A stretch of 64,000 nucleotides of DNA, taken from NCBI RefSeq assembly GCF_030658505.1, contig NZ_JAUTXR010000184.1:1-64000 (forward strand), given 5' to 3'. This document shows, piece after piece, positions 22,948 through 30,742 of the stretch. The DNA is from Stenotrophomonas raiganjensis (SeqCode). Its GTDB lineage: Bacteria > Pseudomonadota > Gammaproteobacteria > Xanthomonadales > Xanthomonadaceae. A program made the translations under genes and the position numbers. The notes under the pieces were generated by a model that searched no databases, had not been told where the DNA came from, and saw only the letters and a program-made list of their open reading frames with translations. Every line of letters begins with the position of its first letter. The stretch's first letter is position 1.

Positions 22948-22965
22948 CAGACGGAATTATGACGG
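22948..22965 (-). promoter_or_regulatory. Possible PhoB box upstream of the DUF47-pit operon
   Basis: Minus-strand CCGTCATAATTCCGTCTG. The Pho box is two CTGTCAT-type repeats with a 4-base A/T spacer; here CCGTCAT, AATT and CCGTCTG fit in spacing, with the second repeat weak. The CATAAT inside could also act as a -10 element. Confidence 0.4.
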
Positions 22966-23032
22966 CTAGATGACCATCACGGGTATCCCCGCGCCTTTCC
23001 CGGGCTCTGGAACCCCCAACCTGAACAGGCGG

Positions 23033-23063
23033 TTGCCACCCGGCCACGCCCGTTTGCTAAGAT
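23033..23063 (+). promoter_or_regulatory. Probable sigma-70 promoter of the leader ORF / CNNM gene
   Basis: TTGCCA at 23033-23038 and an extended -10 TGcTAAGAT at 23055-23063 (TAAGAT spaced 19, or GCTAAG spaced 17). Transcription would begin near 23070, leaving a leader of about 125 bases before the GTG start of the transporter gene. Confidence 0.5.
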
Positions 23064-23088
23064 GCCAGCGCGCCTCCGGGCGCACCTT

Positions 23089-23202
23089 ATGGACGACGAC
23101 CCTTATCCCCCTGCGCCGCGCCGGACCCTGTTCCTGAGCGCCAGCCGCCATCGCAAGCACCCGCCCTCCCTGCCACCAACCGGGGACGACGCCCGTGTTT
23201 GA
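23089..23202 (+). CDS. Possible regulatory leader peptide, 37 aa, acidic/proline start
   Basis: An ATG in the leader of the CNNM/CorC gene opens a 37-codon frame starting MDDDPYPPAPRRTLFL, with PPSLPP later, and stopping at TGA 23200-23202. The stop overlaps the GTG start of the transporter gene (23195) and lies one base before an in-frame ATG (23204), so translation would be coupled. The N-terminus resembles the MgtL leader of Salmonella mgtA ([17 protein letters not shown]), where acidic and proline codons destabilise the ribosome at low magnesium. No clear ribosome-binding site precedes the ATG, and chance ORFs are common at this GC content. Confidence 0.35.
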   Translation: MDDDPYPPAPRRTLFLSASRHRKHPPSLPPTGDDARV

Positions 23203-24508
23203 AATGATCCTGATTGTCTTCGCGCTGGTTCTGCTGAACGGCTTCTTCGCCATGTCCGAGATGTCGGTCATGACCTCGCGCAAGAGCCGCCTGAAGCAGA
23301 TGGCCGCCACGTCCAAGCGTGCCGCCAAGGCGCTGGAACTGTCGGAGAAGCCGGAGAGCTTCCTGTCCACCGTGCAGATCGGCATCACCGTGATCGGCGT
23401 ACTGACCGGCTACCTCGGTGGTGAAGCACTGGGCGAGGCCTTCGCCGGCTGGATCCAGGGCCTGATGCCGGGCTTTGCCTATGCCGGCAACATCGGCACC
23501 GCGCTGGCGGTCAGCCTGATCACCTTCATCACGCTGATTTTCGGCGAACTGGTGCCCAAGCGCCTGGCGCTGACCCGTTCGGAGGCCATTGCCGGCCTGG
23601 TGGCGATGCCGATGAGCTGGCTGGCCAAGCTGGCCCTGCCCTTTGTCTGGCTGCTGTCCAAGACCACCCAGCTGGTGCTGAAGGTACTGGGCCTGGGCAA
23701 GGACGAGGCCGCCCAGGTGACCGAAGAAGAGATCCGCATGCTGGTGGCCGAGAGCCACGAGGCCGGCGTGATCGACGCCCACGAGCGCGACATGATGAAC
23801 CGCGTCATGCGCCTGGGCGATCGTACCGCCGACAGCCTGATGACCCCGCGCAACCGCATCGCCTGGCTGGATACCCAGGCCGGCCTGGAGCGCAACCTGG
23901 ACATCATGGCCGAGCACGAATTCTCCCGGTACCCGGTGTACCGCGACAACGACATGGACGTGGTCGGCGTGCTCGAACTGAAATCGCTGGCCACGCGCAT
24001 GGCGCGCGGCGACAACGCGCTGTTCCAGACCCTGCGCGAGCCGCTGTACGTCTCCGAATCGACCCACGCGATGAAGCTGCTGGAGATCTTCCGCGAGGAA
24101 CAGCAGTCGATGGCGCTGGTGGTGGACGAGTACGGCGAGATCCAGGGCCTGGTGACCATCAGCGACCTGATGGGTGCCGTGGTCGGCCGCCTGCAGGCGG
24201 TGGAGAACGCCGACGAGGACGCGCTGGTAGTGACCCGCGAGGACGGCTCGCTGCTGGTGGACGGCTCGCTGCCGATCGAGGACCTGCGCGAACTGATCGG
24301 CAGCACTGACCTGCCCGACGCCGAGGACGGCGACTACTACACGCTGGCCGGCATGTGCATCCACTACTTCGGTCGCATTCCGCACGCGGGCGAGTACTTC
24401 GACTGGGCCGGCTGGCGCTTCGAGGTGGTCGACCTGGACGGTGCACGGGTGGACAAGCTGCTGCTGCGCACGCTGTCCGACGAGCAGGCCGATGAGCTCA
24501 CCGCCTGA
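23195..24508 (+). CDS. CNNM/CorB-CorC family transporter (hemolysin-like, DUF21 + CBS)
   Basis: The 437-aa inner-membrane protein consists of a DUF21 transmembrane domain (about 1-190: FALVLLNGFFAMSEMSVMTSRKSR, shown in two pieces, and FGELVPKRLALTRSE), two CBS modules (about 205-330: MTPRNRIAWLD, FSRYPVYRDNDMDVVGVL, VDEYGEIQGLVTISDL) and a CorC_HlyC domain (about 345-430). Relatives export or help transport Mg2+ and Co2+. The start is GTG at 23195 with GGGGA nine bases upstream; ATG at 23204 is possible. The next gene, exoD-like, overlaps its end. Confidence 0.92.
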   Translation: MFEMILIVFALVLLNGFFAMSEMSVMTSRKSRLKQMAATSKRAAKALELSEKPESFLSTVQIGITVIGVLTGYLGGEALGEAFAGWIQGLMPGFAYAGNIGTALAVSLITFITLIFGELVPKRLALTRSEAIAGLVAMPMSWLAKLALPFVWLLSKTTQLVLKVLGLGKDEAAQVTEEEIRMLVAESHEAGVIDAHERDMMNRVMRLGDRTADSLMTPRNRIAWLDTQAGLERNLDIMAEHEFSRYPVYRDNDMDVVGVLELKSLATRMARGDNALFQTLREPLYVSESTHAMKLLEIFREEQQSMALVVDEYGEIQGLVTISDLMGAVVGRLQAVENADEDALVVTREDGSLLVDGSLPIEDLRELIGSTDLPDAEDGDYYTLAGMCIHYFGRIPHAGEYFDWAGWRFEVVDLDGARVDKLLLRTLSDEQADELTA

Positions 24509-25151
24509 GGCCGGCCAGGGTCCGGGCGCCGAGCGTCCGGCCTACCGCAACGAGGGCATCCGCACCCTGCTGGAGATGTTCGCCTCCGGCGACCCGGCCG
24601 AGCACATGCCGCTCGGCCAGATCCTCAGCAACCTGCAGCAGAGCGCATTCGGCGTGTTCCTGTTCGTAGCGATCCTGCCGTCGTTCATCCCGATCCCGGG
24701 CATGGGCGGTGCGGTCAGCGGTCCACTGGTGATCCTGATCGGCCTGCAGATGCTGTTTTGCCTGCGCCGCCCCTGGCTGCCGGGTTTCATCGCACGTCGC
24801 GGACCGAAGCGCGGCACCATGCACCGATTCCTCGACCGTATCGAACGCCCGCTGCGACGGCTGGACAGGATGCTGAAACCGCGCCTGCCGCAGTTGCTCG
24901 CACCGCTGCCCGCACACGCTGTCAGCGGCCTGCTGCTGGTGTTGCTGGGCATCCTGCTGTCACTGCCGATTCCCTTCACCAACTTCCTGTTCGGCTTCCA
25001 GCTGCTGCTGTTCTCGCTGGCGCTGCTGGAGCGCGATGGTGCGCTGATGCTGTTCAACTGGATCGCGGCGCTGGCGGCGATCGCCTTCTTCGGTTTCAGT
25101 TCCGGGCAGCTGGTGGGCTATACGGTGGATCTGTTCCAGCGCTGGTTCTGA
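24492..25151 (+). CDS. ExoD family exopolysaccharide synthesis protein
   Basis: The 219-aa protein matches ExoD: a soluble N-terminus with RTLLEMFASGDPAEHMPLGQIL (about 19-40), then FGVFLFVAILPSFIPIPGMG (about 48-67) and further hydrophobic helices, including LGILLSLPIPFTNFLFGFQLL. ExoD was described as needed for normal exopolysaccharide in Rhizobium; its biochemistry is unknown. The start at 24492 overlaps the CNNM gene by 17 bases, so the two are probably translated together. Confidence 0.87.
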   Translation: MSSPPEAGQGPGAERPAYRNEGIRTLLEMFASGDPAEHMPLGQILSNLQQSAFGVFLFVAILPSFIPIPGMGGAVSGPLVILIGLQMLFCLRRPWLPGFIARRGPKRGTMHRFLDRIERPLRRLDRMLKPRLPQLLAPLPAHAVSGLLLVLLGILLSLPIPFTNFLFGFQLLLFSLALLERDGALMLFNWIAALAAIAFFGFSSGQLVGYTVDLFQRWF

Positions 25152-25168
25152 GCCGGAAACCAGGAGAG

Positions 25169-25226
25169 AGCCGGCCGCCGGCCGGCTGCCACGTTTCCAG
25201 GTTTGCCGGCCGGCGGCCGGCACTAC
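25169..25226. repeat. SMAG-type repeat pair
   Basis: AGCCGGCCgccGGCCGGCT at 25169-25187 and GCCGGCCggcGGCCGGCACTAC at 25205-25226: paired GC palindromes with a terminal CTAC, between two convergent genes. Confidence 0.7.
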
Positions 25227-25265
25227 CCGCATCCGGTAGATCCACGCCACGCCTGGATGCAGCAA

Positions 25266-25763
25266 TCACCGAAGGTCGACGAATCCGTTGTCCGCCAGCG
25301 GTGCCGGATCGTCCTGCACCGCCGACAGCACGAAGCTCAACGCCTTGCCCAGCAAGGTGCCCGGGCCATCCCAGTATTCGGCGCTATCGGCGCGCACGTG
25401 GATCAGGCGAAGGTTGGGGTCTTCCTTGCCGGCGGGGAAGAACAGCTTCATCGCCGGCGGCCACAGTTCTTCGATCTTCGCGCGATCATCGACAACCCGC
25501 GCCCGCCCCGCCACAGACACATAAGTGTTCTTCGATGGCGAGGCATAGGCCACATTGACGCGCGGGTCGAGCGCGATCTCGGCCACTTTCGGGCTGTCAG
25601 CGGTGATCACGAACCACAGGTCACCGTCGAAGGCGACCTGCTGGGTGGCCAACGGCCGGCTGTAGAGTCGCCCGTCGACGCCGGAGGTGGTGAACATCGC
25701 CACCTCCACGTCCTTGATCAGTTCATTCAGCTGGGTGATGTGTTCGGCGCGGGTCTCGGCCAT
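25266..25763 (-). CDS. Pyridoxamine 5'-phosphate oxidase-fold protein (general stress protein 26 type)
   Basis: The 165-aa flavin-binding split-barrel protein starts MAETRAEHITQLNELIKDVE and contains AMFTTSGVDGRLYSRPLATQQ (pieces, about 22-42), FVITADSPKVAEIALDPRVNVAY and NTYVSVAGRARVVDD. These match the general stress protein 26 / Pyridox_oxase_2 group, which binds FMN or FAD. In Xanthomonas a related protein binds FAD/FMN but not PLP and affects virulence; no substrate is known. It lies alone between SMAG repeats and a flavin monooxygenase gene. Confidence 0.87.
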   Translation of the reverse strand: MAETRAEHITQLNELIKDVEVAMFTTSGVDGRLYSRPLATQQVAFDGDLWFVITADSPKVAEIALDPRVNVAYASPSKNTYVSVAGRARVVDDRAKIEELWPPAMKLFFPAGKEDPNLRLIHVRADSAEYWDGPGTLLGKALSFVLSAVQDDPAPLADNGFVDLR

Positions 25764-25832
25764 GGTGGGGACTCCATAAGGGGGAGCCCCCATCAGACGC
25801 GGATCGGCCGCAACGGGCCGTGACGCGGTTGT

Positions 25833-26843
25833 TCAGCCCGCGTGGCGGGCATGCCAGGCGTTCATCGCCAGCTCGAAGGAACGCAGGCGCGCACGATGGT
25901 CATACAGGTTGGCGGTGAGCATCAGTTCGTCGGGCTTGTGGCGCTCGACAAACGCGGCGATGCCTTCGGCCACCTGCTGCGGATCGCCCAGCACGGTGCA
26001 GGCCAATGCCCGCTCCACGCCCAGCTTTTCATGCGGCTCCCAGAAAGTTTCGATGTCGTCGATCGGCGCCGGAATCTTGCCCGGTCGACCACGGCGAAGG
26101 TTGACGAAACTCTGCTGCTGGCTGGTGAACAGCCGGCGCGACTCGGCTTCGCTGTCGCTGGCGACAACGTTCAGCGCCAGCATCGCGTGCGGCTGCTTCA
26201 ATGTGGCCGAGGCACGGAATTCGCGGCGGTACACCGCCAGCGCTTCGTCCATCGCGTCGGGCGCGAAATGCGAGGCAAACGCGTACGGCAGGCCCATCGA
26301 GGCGGCCATGCGCGCGCCGAACAAGCTCGAACCGAGGATCCAGGTCGGCACCCGCAGGCCTCCCCCCGGCACCGCCTGCACGGCCTGGCCGGGCTGTACC
26401 GGTTCGAAGTAGTGCAGCAGTTCGCGAACGTCCTGCGGGAACTGGTCGGCGCTGTCGAAGTAGCGGCGCAGTGCACGCGCGGTCGGCTGATCGGTGCCGG
26501 GTGCGCGGCCCAGGCCGAGGTCGATGCGGTCCGGATACAGCGACGCCAGCGTGCCGAACTGCTCGGCCACCTGCAGCGGCGCATGGTTGGGCAGCATGAT
26601 GCCGCCGGCACCGACGCGGATGCGCTTCGTGCCCCCTGCCACATGGCCGATCAGCACGGCGGTGGCCGCACTGGCGATGCCGGGCATGTTGTGGTGTTCG
26701 GCCAGCCAGTAGCGGCGATAGCCCAGCGCATCGGCGTGCTGGGCCAGTTCCAGCATGTTGGCGAAGGCGGCGGTGGTATCACTGCCCTCGCAGACCGGGG
26801 CGAGGTCAAGGATCGACAACGGGATCATCAGGCGGTTTTCCAT
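25833..26843 (-). CDS. LLM class flavin-dependent oxidoreductase (luciferase-like)
   Basis: The 336-aa protein resembles the YhbW/MsnO8 group of bacterial luciferase-like monooxygenases: [14 protein letters not shown] near the start, [28 protein letters not shown] (pieces, about 41-68), [23 protein letters not shown], and [11 protein letters not shown]. These bind reduced FMN supplied by a partner reductase. The start at 26843 ([10 protein letters not shown]) is preferred; a second ATG five codons in is possible. The substrate is unknown. Confidence 0.88.
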   Translation of the reverse strand: MENRLMIPLSILDLAPVCEGSDTTAAFANMLELAQHADALGYRRYWLAEHHNMPGIASAATAVLIGHVAGGTKRIRVGAGGIMLPNHAPLQVAEQFGTLASLYPDRIDLGLGRAPGTDQPTARALRRYFDSADQFPQDVRELLHYFEPVQPGQAVQAVPGGGLRVPTWILGSSLFGARMAASMGLPYAFASHFAPDAMDEALAVYRREFRASATLKQPHAMLALNVVASDSEAESRRLFTSQQQSFVNLRRGRPGKIPAPIDDIETFWEPHEKLGVERALACTVLGDPQQVAEGIAAFVERHKPDELMLTANLYDHRARLRSFELAMNAWHARHAG

Positions 26844-26950
26844 CACAGGATCCCCCATGCATGGGGTCGGCCGTGGGCAACGGCCAGTGACGGTGGCGGG
26901 ATGCTGATTCCCGCAGGGCAGGTTCAGCGCTGACCGCGCTTGATCCGGTG

Positions 26951-26998
26951 GTACCGGCCGCTGGCCGGCAGGCAGGGTGCCCCGGCGGCCGGCCCTAC
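26951..26998. repeat. SMAG-type repeat pair
   Basis: GTACCGGCCgctGGCCGG and CCGGCGGCCGGCCCTAC about 15 bases apart, GTA- and CTAC-tipped, between the LLM oxidoreductase and trhO. Confidence 0.6.
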
Positions 26999-27018
26999 CG
27001 GGGAATCGACAACCCGGG

Positions 27019-27786
27019 TCAGAACGCGCTGGGGCGCGGCTCCGGTAGCGGCTGGTCAACCATCGGCTTCAGTTCGGCATCCAGTGCGACGCGCTCATCG
27101 AACACGAAACAACGGCCGTCGTAGCCCTCGCCGCCGACCTCCTCGAAGTAGCCGAGGATGCCGCCGTCGAGCTGCAGCACGTTGTCCATGCCATCGTTGA
27201 CCATCCACAGTGCCGCTTTCTCGCAGCGGATGCCGCCGGTGCAGAAGCTGACCACGGTACTGTCCTTCAGCGCTTCGCGGTGCGGCGCCAGCGCCTCGGG
27301 CAGGTCGGTGAACTTGTGGATGGGCAGCACCAGCGCATCCTTGAAGGTGCCGTACTCCACTTCCTGCAGGTTGCGGGTATCGAGCATCACCACCGGCTTG
27401 CCAGCATCGTCATGCCCCTGCCGCAGCCAACGCTGCACGGTGGCCGGATCGACCGACGGTGCACGCGGATAGTCCAGCGGCTGGCCGTCATCGCGGCGGA
27501 AGCTGATGATCTCGTCCTTCACCTTGGCCTTCAGCCGCGCGAATGGCTGGTGCTCGCTCAGGCTGGTCTTGACCCGCATATCGGCGAAACGCGCATCGGC
27601 ATGCAGCGCTGCATAGAAGCCCTCGACGGCCTCCGGTGCACCTGCCAGGAACAGGTTCAGTCCCTCGCCCGCCACCAGGATCGTGCCCCGCAACTGCGCC
27701 GCCTCGGCACGCGCCAGCAACTGGTCGCACAGGGCCTGGGGAGCGTCGATGACGGCGAAATGATAGGCAGCGGTATTGGCGATCAT
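27019..27786 (-). CDS. trhO: tRNA uridine(34) hydroxylase TrhO (YceA-type rhodanese)
   Basis: Oxygen-dependent hydroxylation of U34 in tRNA, first step toward 5-carboxymethoxy/methoxyuridine. The 255-aa protein has an N-terminal acylphosphatase-like UPF0176 domain (about 1-100: [16 protein letters not shown]) and a rhodanese domain with the active-site loop [13 protein letters not shown] (about 180-192), in which both conserved Cys residues are present. A final DERVALD stretch is typical. It is a single gene, its promoter region bordering a GGGGTC palindrome. Confidence 0.92.
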   Translation of the reverse strand: MIANTAAYHFAVIDAPQALCDQLLARAEAAQLRGTILVAGEGLNLFLAGAPEAVEGFYAALHADARFADMRVKTSLSEHQPFARLKAKVKDEIISFRRDDGQPLDYPRAPSVDPATVQRWLRQGHDDAGKPVVMLDTRNLQEVEYGTFKDALVLPIHKFTDLPEALAPHREALKDSTVVSFCTGGIRCEKAALWMVNDGMDNVLQLDGGILGYFEEVGGEGYDGRCFVFDERVALDAELKPMVDQPLPEPRPSAF

Positions 27787-27836
27787 CCTGGCATTTTAGC
27801 GCCTCCCGCCCCTCCGGGCAGATTCAGGGGTCAGAG

Positions 27837-27875
27837 CCCTCTGCACGGCAGAGGGACCCGACCCCAAGCCCGGCA
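27837..27875. repeat. GGGGTC-type imperfect palindrome (copy 1)
   Basis: GGGGTCAGAGCCCTCTGC-ACG-GCAGAGGGACCCGACCCC: arms of about 17 bases with bulges. A related palindrome lies at 60389-60427 with the same GAGCCC and GACCCC ends, so this is a dispersed family. Confidence 0.75.
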
Positions 27876-27889
27876 AACAACCGGAATCT

Positions 27890-28080
27890 GTCATGGGTGG
27901 GGCGGTGTGGGCAGGCGGGGGCGCAGAGCGCCATGGATGGCGCTCTACGAGGCACGCAGGAGCAGCTTTTGCCGTCCCCCGCCTGTCCACACCGCCCCGC
28001 CCTCCCACTGAAGCCCGGCTTTTGACGTTGCTGTTGCCGTTGCGTCTGCGGGTGCCGGGTGCAACCCGGCCAGAAGCCCC
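27890..28080 (-). repeat. Composite hairpin repeat, copy C (complete)
   Basis: Read on the minus strand it begins directly after the DUF6164 stop codon: a GGCCGGGTTgcaCCCGGC hairpin with CACCCGC, a GCAACGGCAACAGCAACG tract, then a long hairpin with arms GGGCGGGGCGGTGTGGAC and its partner GTGTGGGCAGGCGG, around an apex AGCGCCATCCATGGCGCT. Order and position match copies A and B. Confidence 0.72.
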
Positions 28081-28081
28081 T

Positions 28082-28447
28082 TTACCCCCGCAACAGCATG
28101 AACGGCAGCAGCACCAGCGCCGCCGCAACGGCCATTCCCAGCAGTACCAGCACCACGAACACCGGCCGCCGCCGGAACAGGCTGCCGAACGTCTCCGCCG
28201 TGCCGTCGCGCAACGCCTGCTCGCGCTCGGCGCGGATGCGCGGCCCACGCTCGGCCTGGTACTCCGCCATCAGCGCCTTCGCACGCGGATGATCGGCATC
28301 CTCGCGCAGCCACAGGCCGCCATTGGAAATACCCCAGGGGCTGGGTTCGGTGCGGTACCAGGCGATGCCATGCTGGTCCAACAGCGTGCAGACATCGGCA
28401 TATTCGTCGTCGCCGACATTGCGCAGATTGAGCAGGAGTTTTGCCAT
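28082..28447 (-). CDS. DUF6164 family protein (membrane-anchored)
   Basis: The 121-aa protein begins MAKLLLNLRNVGDDEYADVCTLL and continues with GIAWYRTEPSPWGISNGGLWL, a DUF2007/DUF6164-like soluble domain (about 1-75), followed by a basic linker and a C-terminal hydrophobic helix (about 94-118). The fold resembles small signal-transducer PII-like domains, but no function is known. It diverges from the FKBP gene. Confidence 0.75.
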   Translation of the reverse strand: MAKLLLNLRNVGDDEYADVCTLLDQHGIAWYRTEPSPWGISNGGLWLREDADHPRAKALMAEYQAERGPRIRAEREQALRDGTAETFGSLFRRRPVFVVLVLLGMAVAAALVLLPFMLLRG

Positions 28448-28517
28448 GCCCCCATGATACCCGGCGCCGATGCGCTACCCTTGCCGCCCTCGCCCTGCGC
28501 CCTCCCGGAGACGCCCG

Positions 28518-28952
28518 ATGCGCCGCCTGCTGCTTCCCCTGCTGCTGTCCCTCGCCGCCGTTGGCTGCTCGACCGAGCCGTCCGGCCCGCCGCCGGGTGG
28601 CACCCTGACCAGCTTCGAACGCATCGACACCGTGCCAGGCACCGGCGCCGAAGCCGTTGCCGGCAACAAGGTCACGGTGCACTACACAGGCTGGATCTAC
28701 GACAACCGCACCGAGACCAAGCACGGCAAGACCTTCGACAGCTCGGTCAGCCGTGGCGAACCGTTCACCTTTGCGCTCGGTGCTGGCCAGGTCATCCGTG
28801 GCTGGGACGAAGGCGTGGCCGGCATGAAAGTCGGCGGCAAGCGCACGCTGATGATCCCGCCGGACTACGGCTACGGCGACCGCCGGGTCGGCCCGATCCC
28901 GGCCGGCTCGTCGCTGGTGTTCGACGTCGAGCTGCTCGATGTCAAACCGTAA
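28518..28952 (+). CDS. FKBP-type peptidyl-prolyl cis-trans isomerase, lipoprotein
   Basis: Folding catalyst for proline bonds, anchored to a membrane in the periplasm. The protein starting at 28518 (144 aa) has a lipoprotein signal (LLLSLAAVGC, Cys near 17), then a single FKBP domain: KVTVHYTGWIYDNR (about 51-64), FDSSVSRGEPFTFALGAGQVIRGWDEG (pieces, about 72-98), GGKRTLMIPPDYGYG and a final strand SLVFDVELLDV. All hallmark hydrophobic active-site residues (Y, F, W) are present. The following flavoprotein gene overlaps its end by 14 bases. Confidence 0.93.
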   Translation: MRRLLLPLLLSLAAVGCSTEPSGPPPGGTLTSFERIDTVPGTGAEAVAGNKVTVHYTGWIYDNRTETKHGKTFDSSVSRGEPFTFALGAGQVIRGWDEGVAGMKVGGKRTLMIPPDYGYGDRRVGPIPAGSSLVFDVELLDVKP

Positions 28953-30186
28953 TACCGCAATGGCTCAACGGGTCGCCGTTGTCGGCGGTGGCCCGGCCGG
29001 CCTGTTCGCTGCCGAGCACCTGCGCGCAGCCGGGCTGGAGGTGGACCTGTACGAGGCCAAGGGTTCACCCGGCCGCAAGTTCCTGATCGCCGGCAAGGGC
29101 GGGCTCAACCTCACCCATTCCGATCCACGCCCGCTGTTCGACAGCCGCTACCGCGAGCAGGCCACGGCCGTGGGCCGCTGGCTGGATGGCTTCGATGCGC
29201 CTGCACTGCGCGATTGGGCCGCCGGCTTTGGCGTGGAGACCTATGTGGGCAGCTCCGGCCGCGTGTTCCCGGTCGACCGCAAGGCAGCCCCACTGCTGCG
29301 CGGCTGGGTGCGCCGCCTGAAGGAACAGGGCGTGCGCCTGCATGCCAACCACCGCTGGATCGGCTGGGGCCACGACGGCGCGTTGCGCTTCGCCACCGAA
29401 GCGGGCGAGATCGATGTCCACGCCGATGCGACCGTGTTGGCGATGGGGGGCGGCAGCTGGCCGCAACTGGGCAGCGACGGCGCCTGGGTCGCGCCCTTGC
29501 AGGCGCGCGGCGTGGACATTGCGCCACTGCAGTCGGCCAACTGCGGCTTCGACGTGGACTGGACCCCGTTCTTTGCCCAGCGCAATGCCGGCGCGCCGCT
29601 GAAGCCGGTGATCGCACACTGGATCGACCTGGCCGGGCAGCCGCAGTGGCTGCAGGGCGAGTGCGTGGCCAGCGAATATGGCGTTGAAGGCAGCCTGGTC
29701 TACGCGTTGGCCGCCGACCTGCGCGAAACCATCAACCGCGATGGCCACGCCATGCTGTGGCTGGACCTGGTGCCAGGCCGCGACGAAGCGCGCCTGCTGG
29801 CCGACCTGTCACGTCCGCGCAAGGGCCGCAGCTTCGGCGAACACCTGCGCCGCCAGGCGGGCCTGGATGCGGTGAAGGCCGCACTGGTGTTCGAGATGCT
29901 CGGCAAGGACGCCGGCAATGATCTACCTGCGGTGGCCGCCACTCTCAAGCGCCTGCCACTGCGCCTGCTGCGGCCACGGCCGATGGCCGAGGTCATCAGC
30001 ACCGCCGGTGGCGTGCGCCTGGATGCGATGGATGACGGCCTGATGCTGAGGGCCGTGCCCGGCGTGTTCTGCGCCGGCGAGATGCTGGACTGGGAAGCTC
30101 CCACCGGCGGCTACCTGCTCACCGCGTGCTACGCCAGTGGCCTGCGTGCCGCCGAGGGCGTGATCGGATGGCTGGCCGGGCGGTGA
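28939..30186 (+). CDS. NAD(P)/FAD-dependent flavoprotein, TIGR03862/HI0933 family
   Basis: The 415-aa protein has a dinucleotide-binding start VAVVGGGPAGLFAAEHL (about 12-28), GRKFLIAGKGGLNLTHSD (about 46-63) characteristic of HI0933-like flavoproteins, VLAMGGGSWPQLGSDG (about 167-182), and a C-terminal FCAGEMLDWEAPTGGYLL. It is related to BaiN-type oxidoreductases; the substrate is unknown. The start at 28939 overlaps the FKBP gene; an in-frame ATG at 28960 (MAQRVAVV) would avoid the overlap and is also plausible. Confidence 0.9.
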   Translation: MSNRNTAMAQRVAVVGGGPAGLFAAEHLRAAGLEVDLYEAKGSPGRKFLIAGKGGLNLTHSDPRPLFDSRYREQATAVGRWLDGFDAPALRDWAAGFGVETYVGSSGRVFPVDRKAAPLLRGWVRRLKEQGVRLHANHRWIGWGHDGALRFATEAGEIDVHADATVLAMGGGSWPQLGSDGAWVAPLQARGVDIAPLQSANCGFDVDWTPFFAQRNAGAPLKPVIAHWIDLAGQPQWLQGECVASEYGVEGSLVYALAADLRETINRDGHAMLWLDLVPGRDEARLLADLSRPRKGRSFGEHLRRQAGLDAVKAALVFEMLGKDAGNDLPAVAATLKRLPLRLLRPRPMAEVISTAGGVRLDAMDDGLMLRAVPGVFCAGEMLDWEAPTGGYLLTACYASGLRAAEGVIGWLAGR

Positions 30187-30196
30187 CGCCTGGCCT

Positions 30197-30253
30197 GTTG
30201 CGTCGAGCGATGCTCGACGCAACAACAGCAGCCGAGCGTGGACTCGGCTCTAC
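30197..30253. repeat. SMAG repeat dimer
   Basis: GTTGCGTCGAGCgatGCTCGACGCAAC (in one palindrome, 30197-30223) and AGCCGAGCgtggACTCGGCTCTAC (30230-30253), the second CTAC-tipped. It lies between convergent genes and may serve as a terminator. Confidence 0.75.
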
Positions 30254-30260
30254 ACGCGGG

Positions 30261-30722
30261 TCACCAGGGCCTGCGCATGCTCACCGAGGCCAGTGACAGG
30301 CCGCTGGGATGCGGGTAGGCCTCTTCTCTCACGCTGATGAACCCCTGCCGCTGATAGAACGGCACGGCGTTGAGCGAGGCCGACAGCACCACCTCACGCT
30401 CGCGATCGGCCATCGCCAGCAGGTGCTGCATCAGTGCCTGGCCGATGCCTTGGCCGCCACGATCCGGATCAACAAACAGCGCATCGACTTCATTGGCATC
30501 GGCATCGAACACGCCGAAACCGAGCAGGCCGCCGTATCCGTCCTCGGCCACCACGCAGCCCCCCTGTCCCAGCAGCCGGGCATACTGCGACGGCGGCGGC
30601 GAAGCCGACCACGGATCGATGATCTCCGGGGGATAGTGACGGCTGCAGGTTTCGCGCACACAGCGCGTGCGCAGCGCCCACAGGGTGGCGACATCGTCGA
30701 GGGTACCGGTCCTGAACTGCAT
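30261..30722 (-). CDS. GNAT family N-acetyltransferase
   Basis: The 153-aa protein starts MQFRTGTLDDVATLWALRTR and carries an acetyl-CoA site VDALFVDPDRGGQGIGQALM (about 86-105) and LSASLNAVPFYQRQGF (about 120-135), the usual GNAT core. A central SRHYPPEIIDPWSASPPPSQY is typical of a PhnO/YafP-like subgroup. Substrate unknown. The open frame continues upstream into the next gene, but the ATG at 30722 fits the domain start and leaves 20 bases after the glutamate synthase-like gene. Confidence 0.87.
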   Translation of the reverse strand: MQFRTGTLDDVATLWALRTRCVRETCSRHYPPEIIDPWSASPPPSQYARLLGQGGCVVAEDGYGGLLGFGVFDADANEVDALFVDPDRGGQGIGQALMQHLLAMADREREVVLSASLNAVPFYQRQGFISVREEAYPHPSGLSLASVSMRRPW

Positions 30723-30742
30723 GGCGCCTCCTTGTGGAGCCG

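Noticed and set aside
20806..28080. A CRISPR array suggested by repeated palindromes
   Set aside because: Copies are three, far apart, gene-end associated and differently oriented; there are no regular spacers or cas genes.
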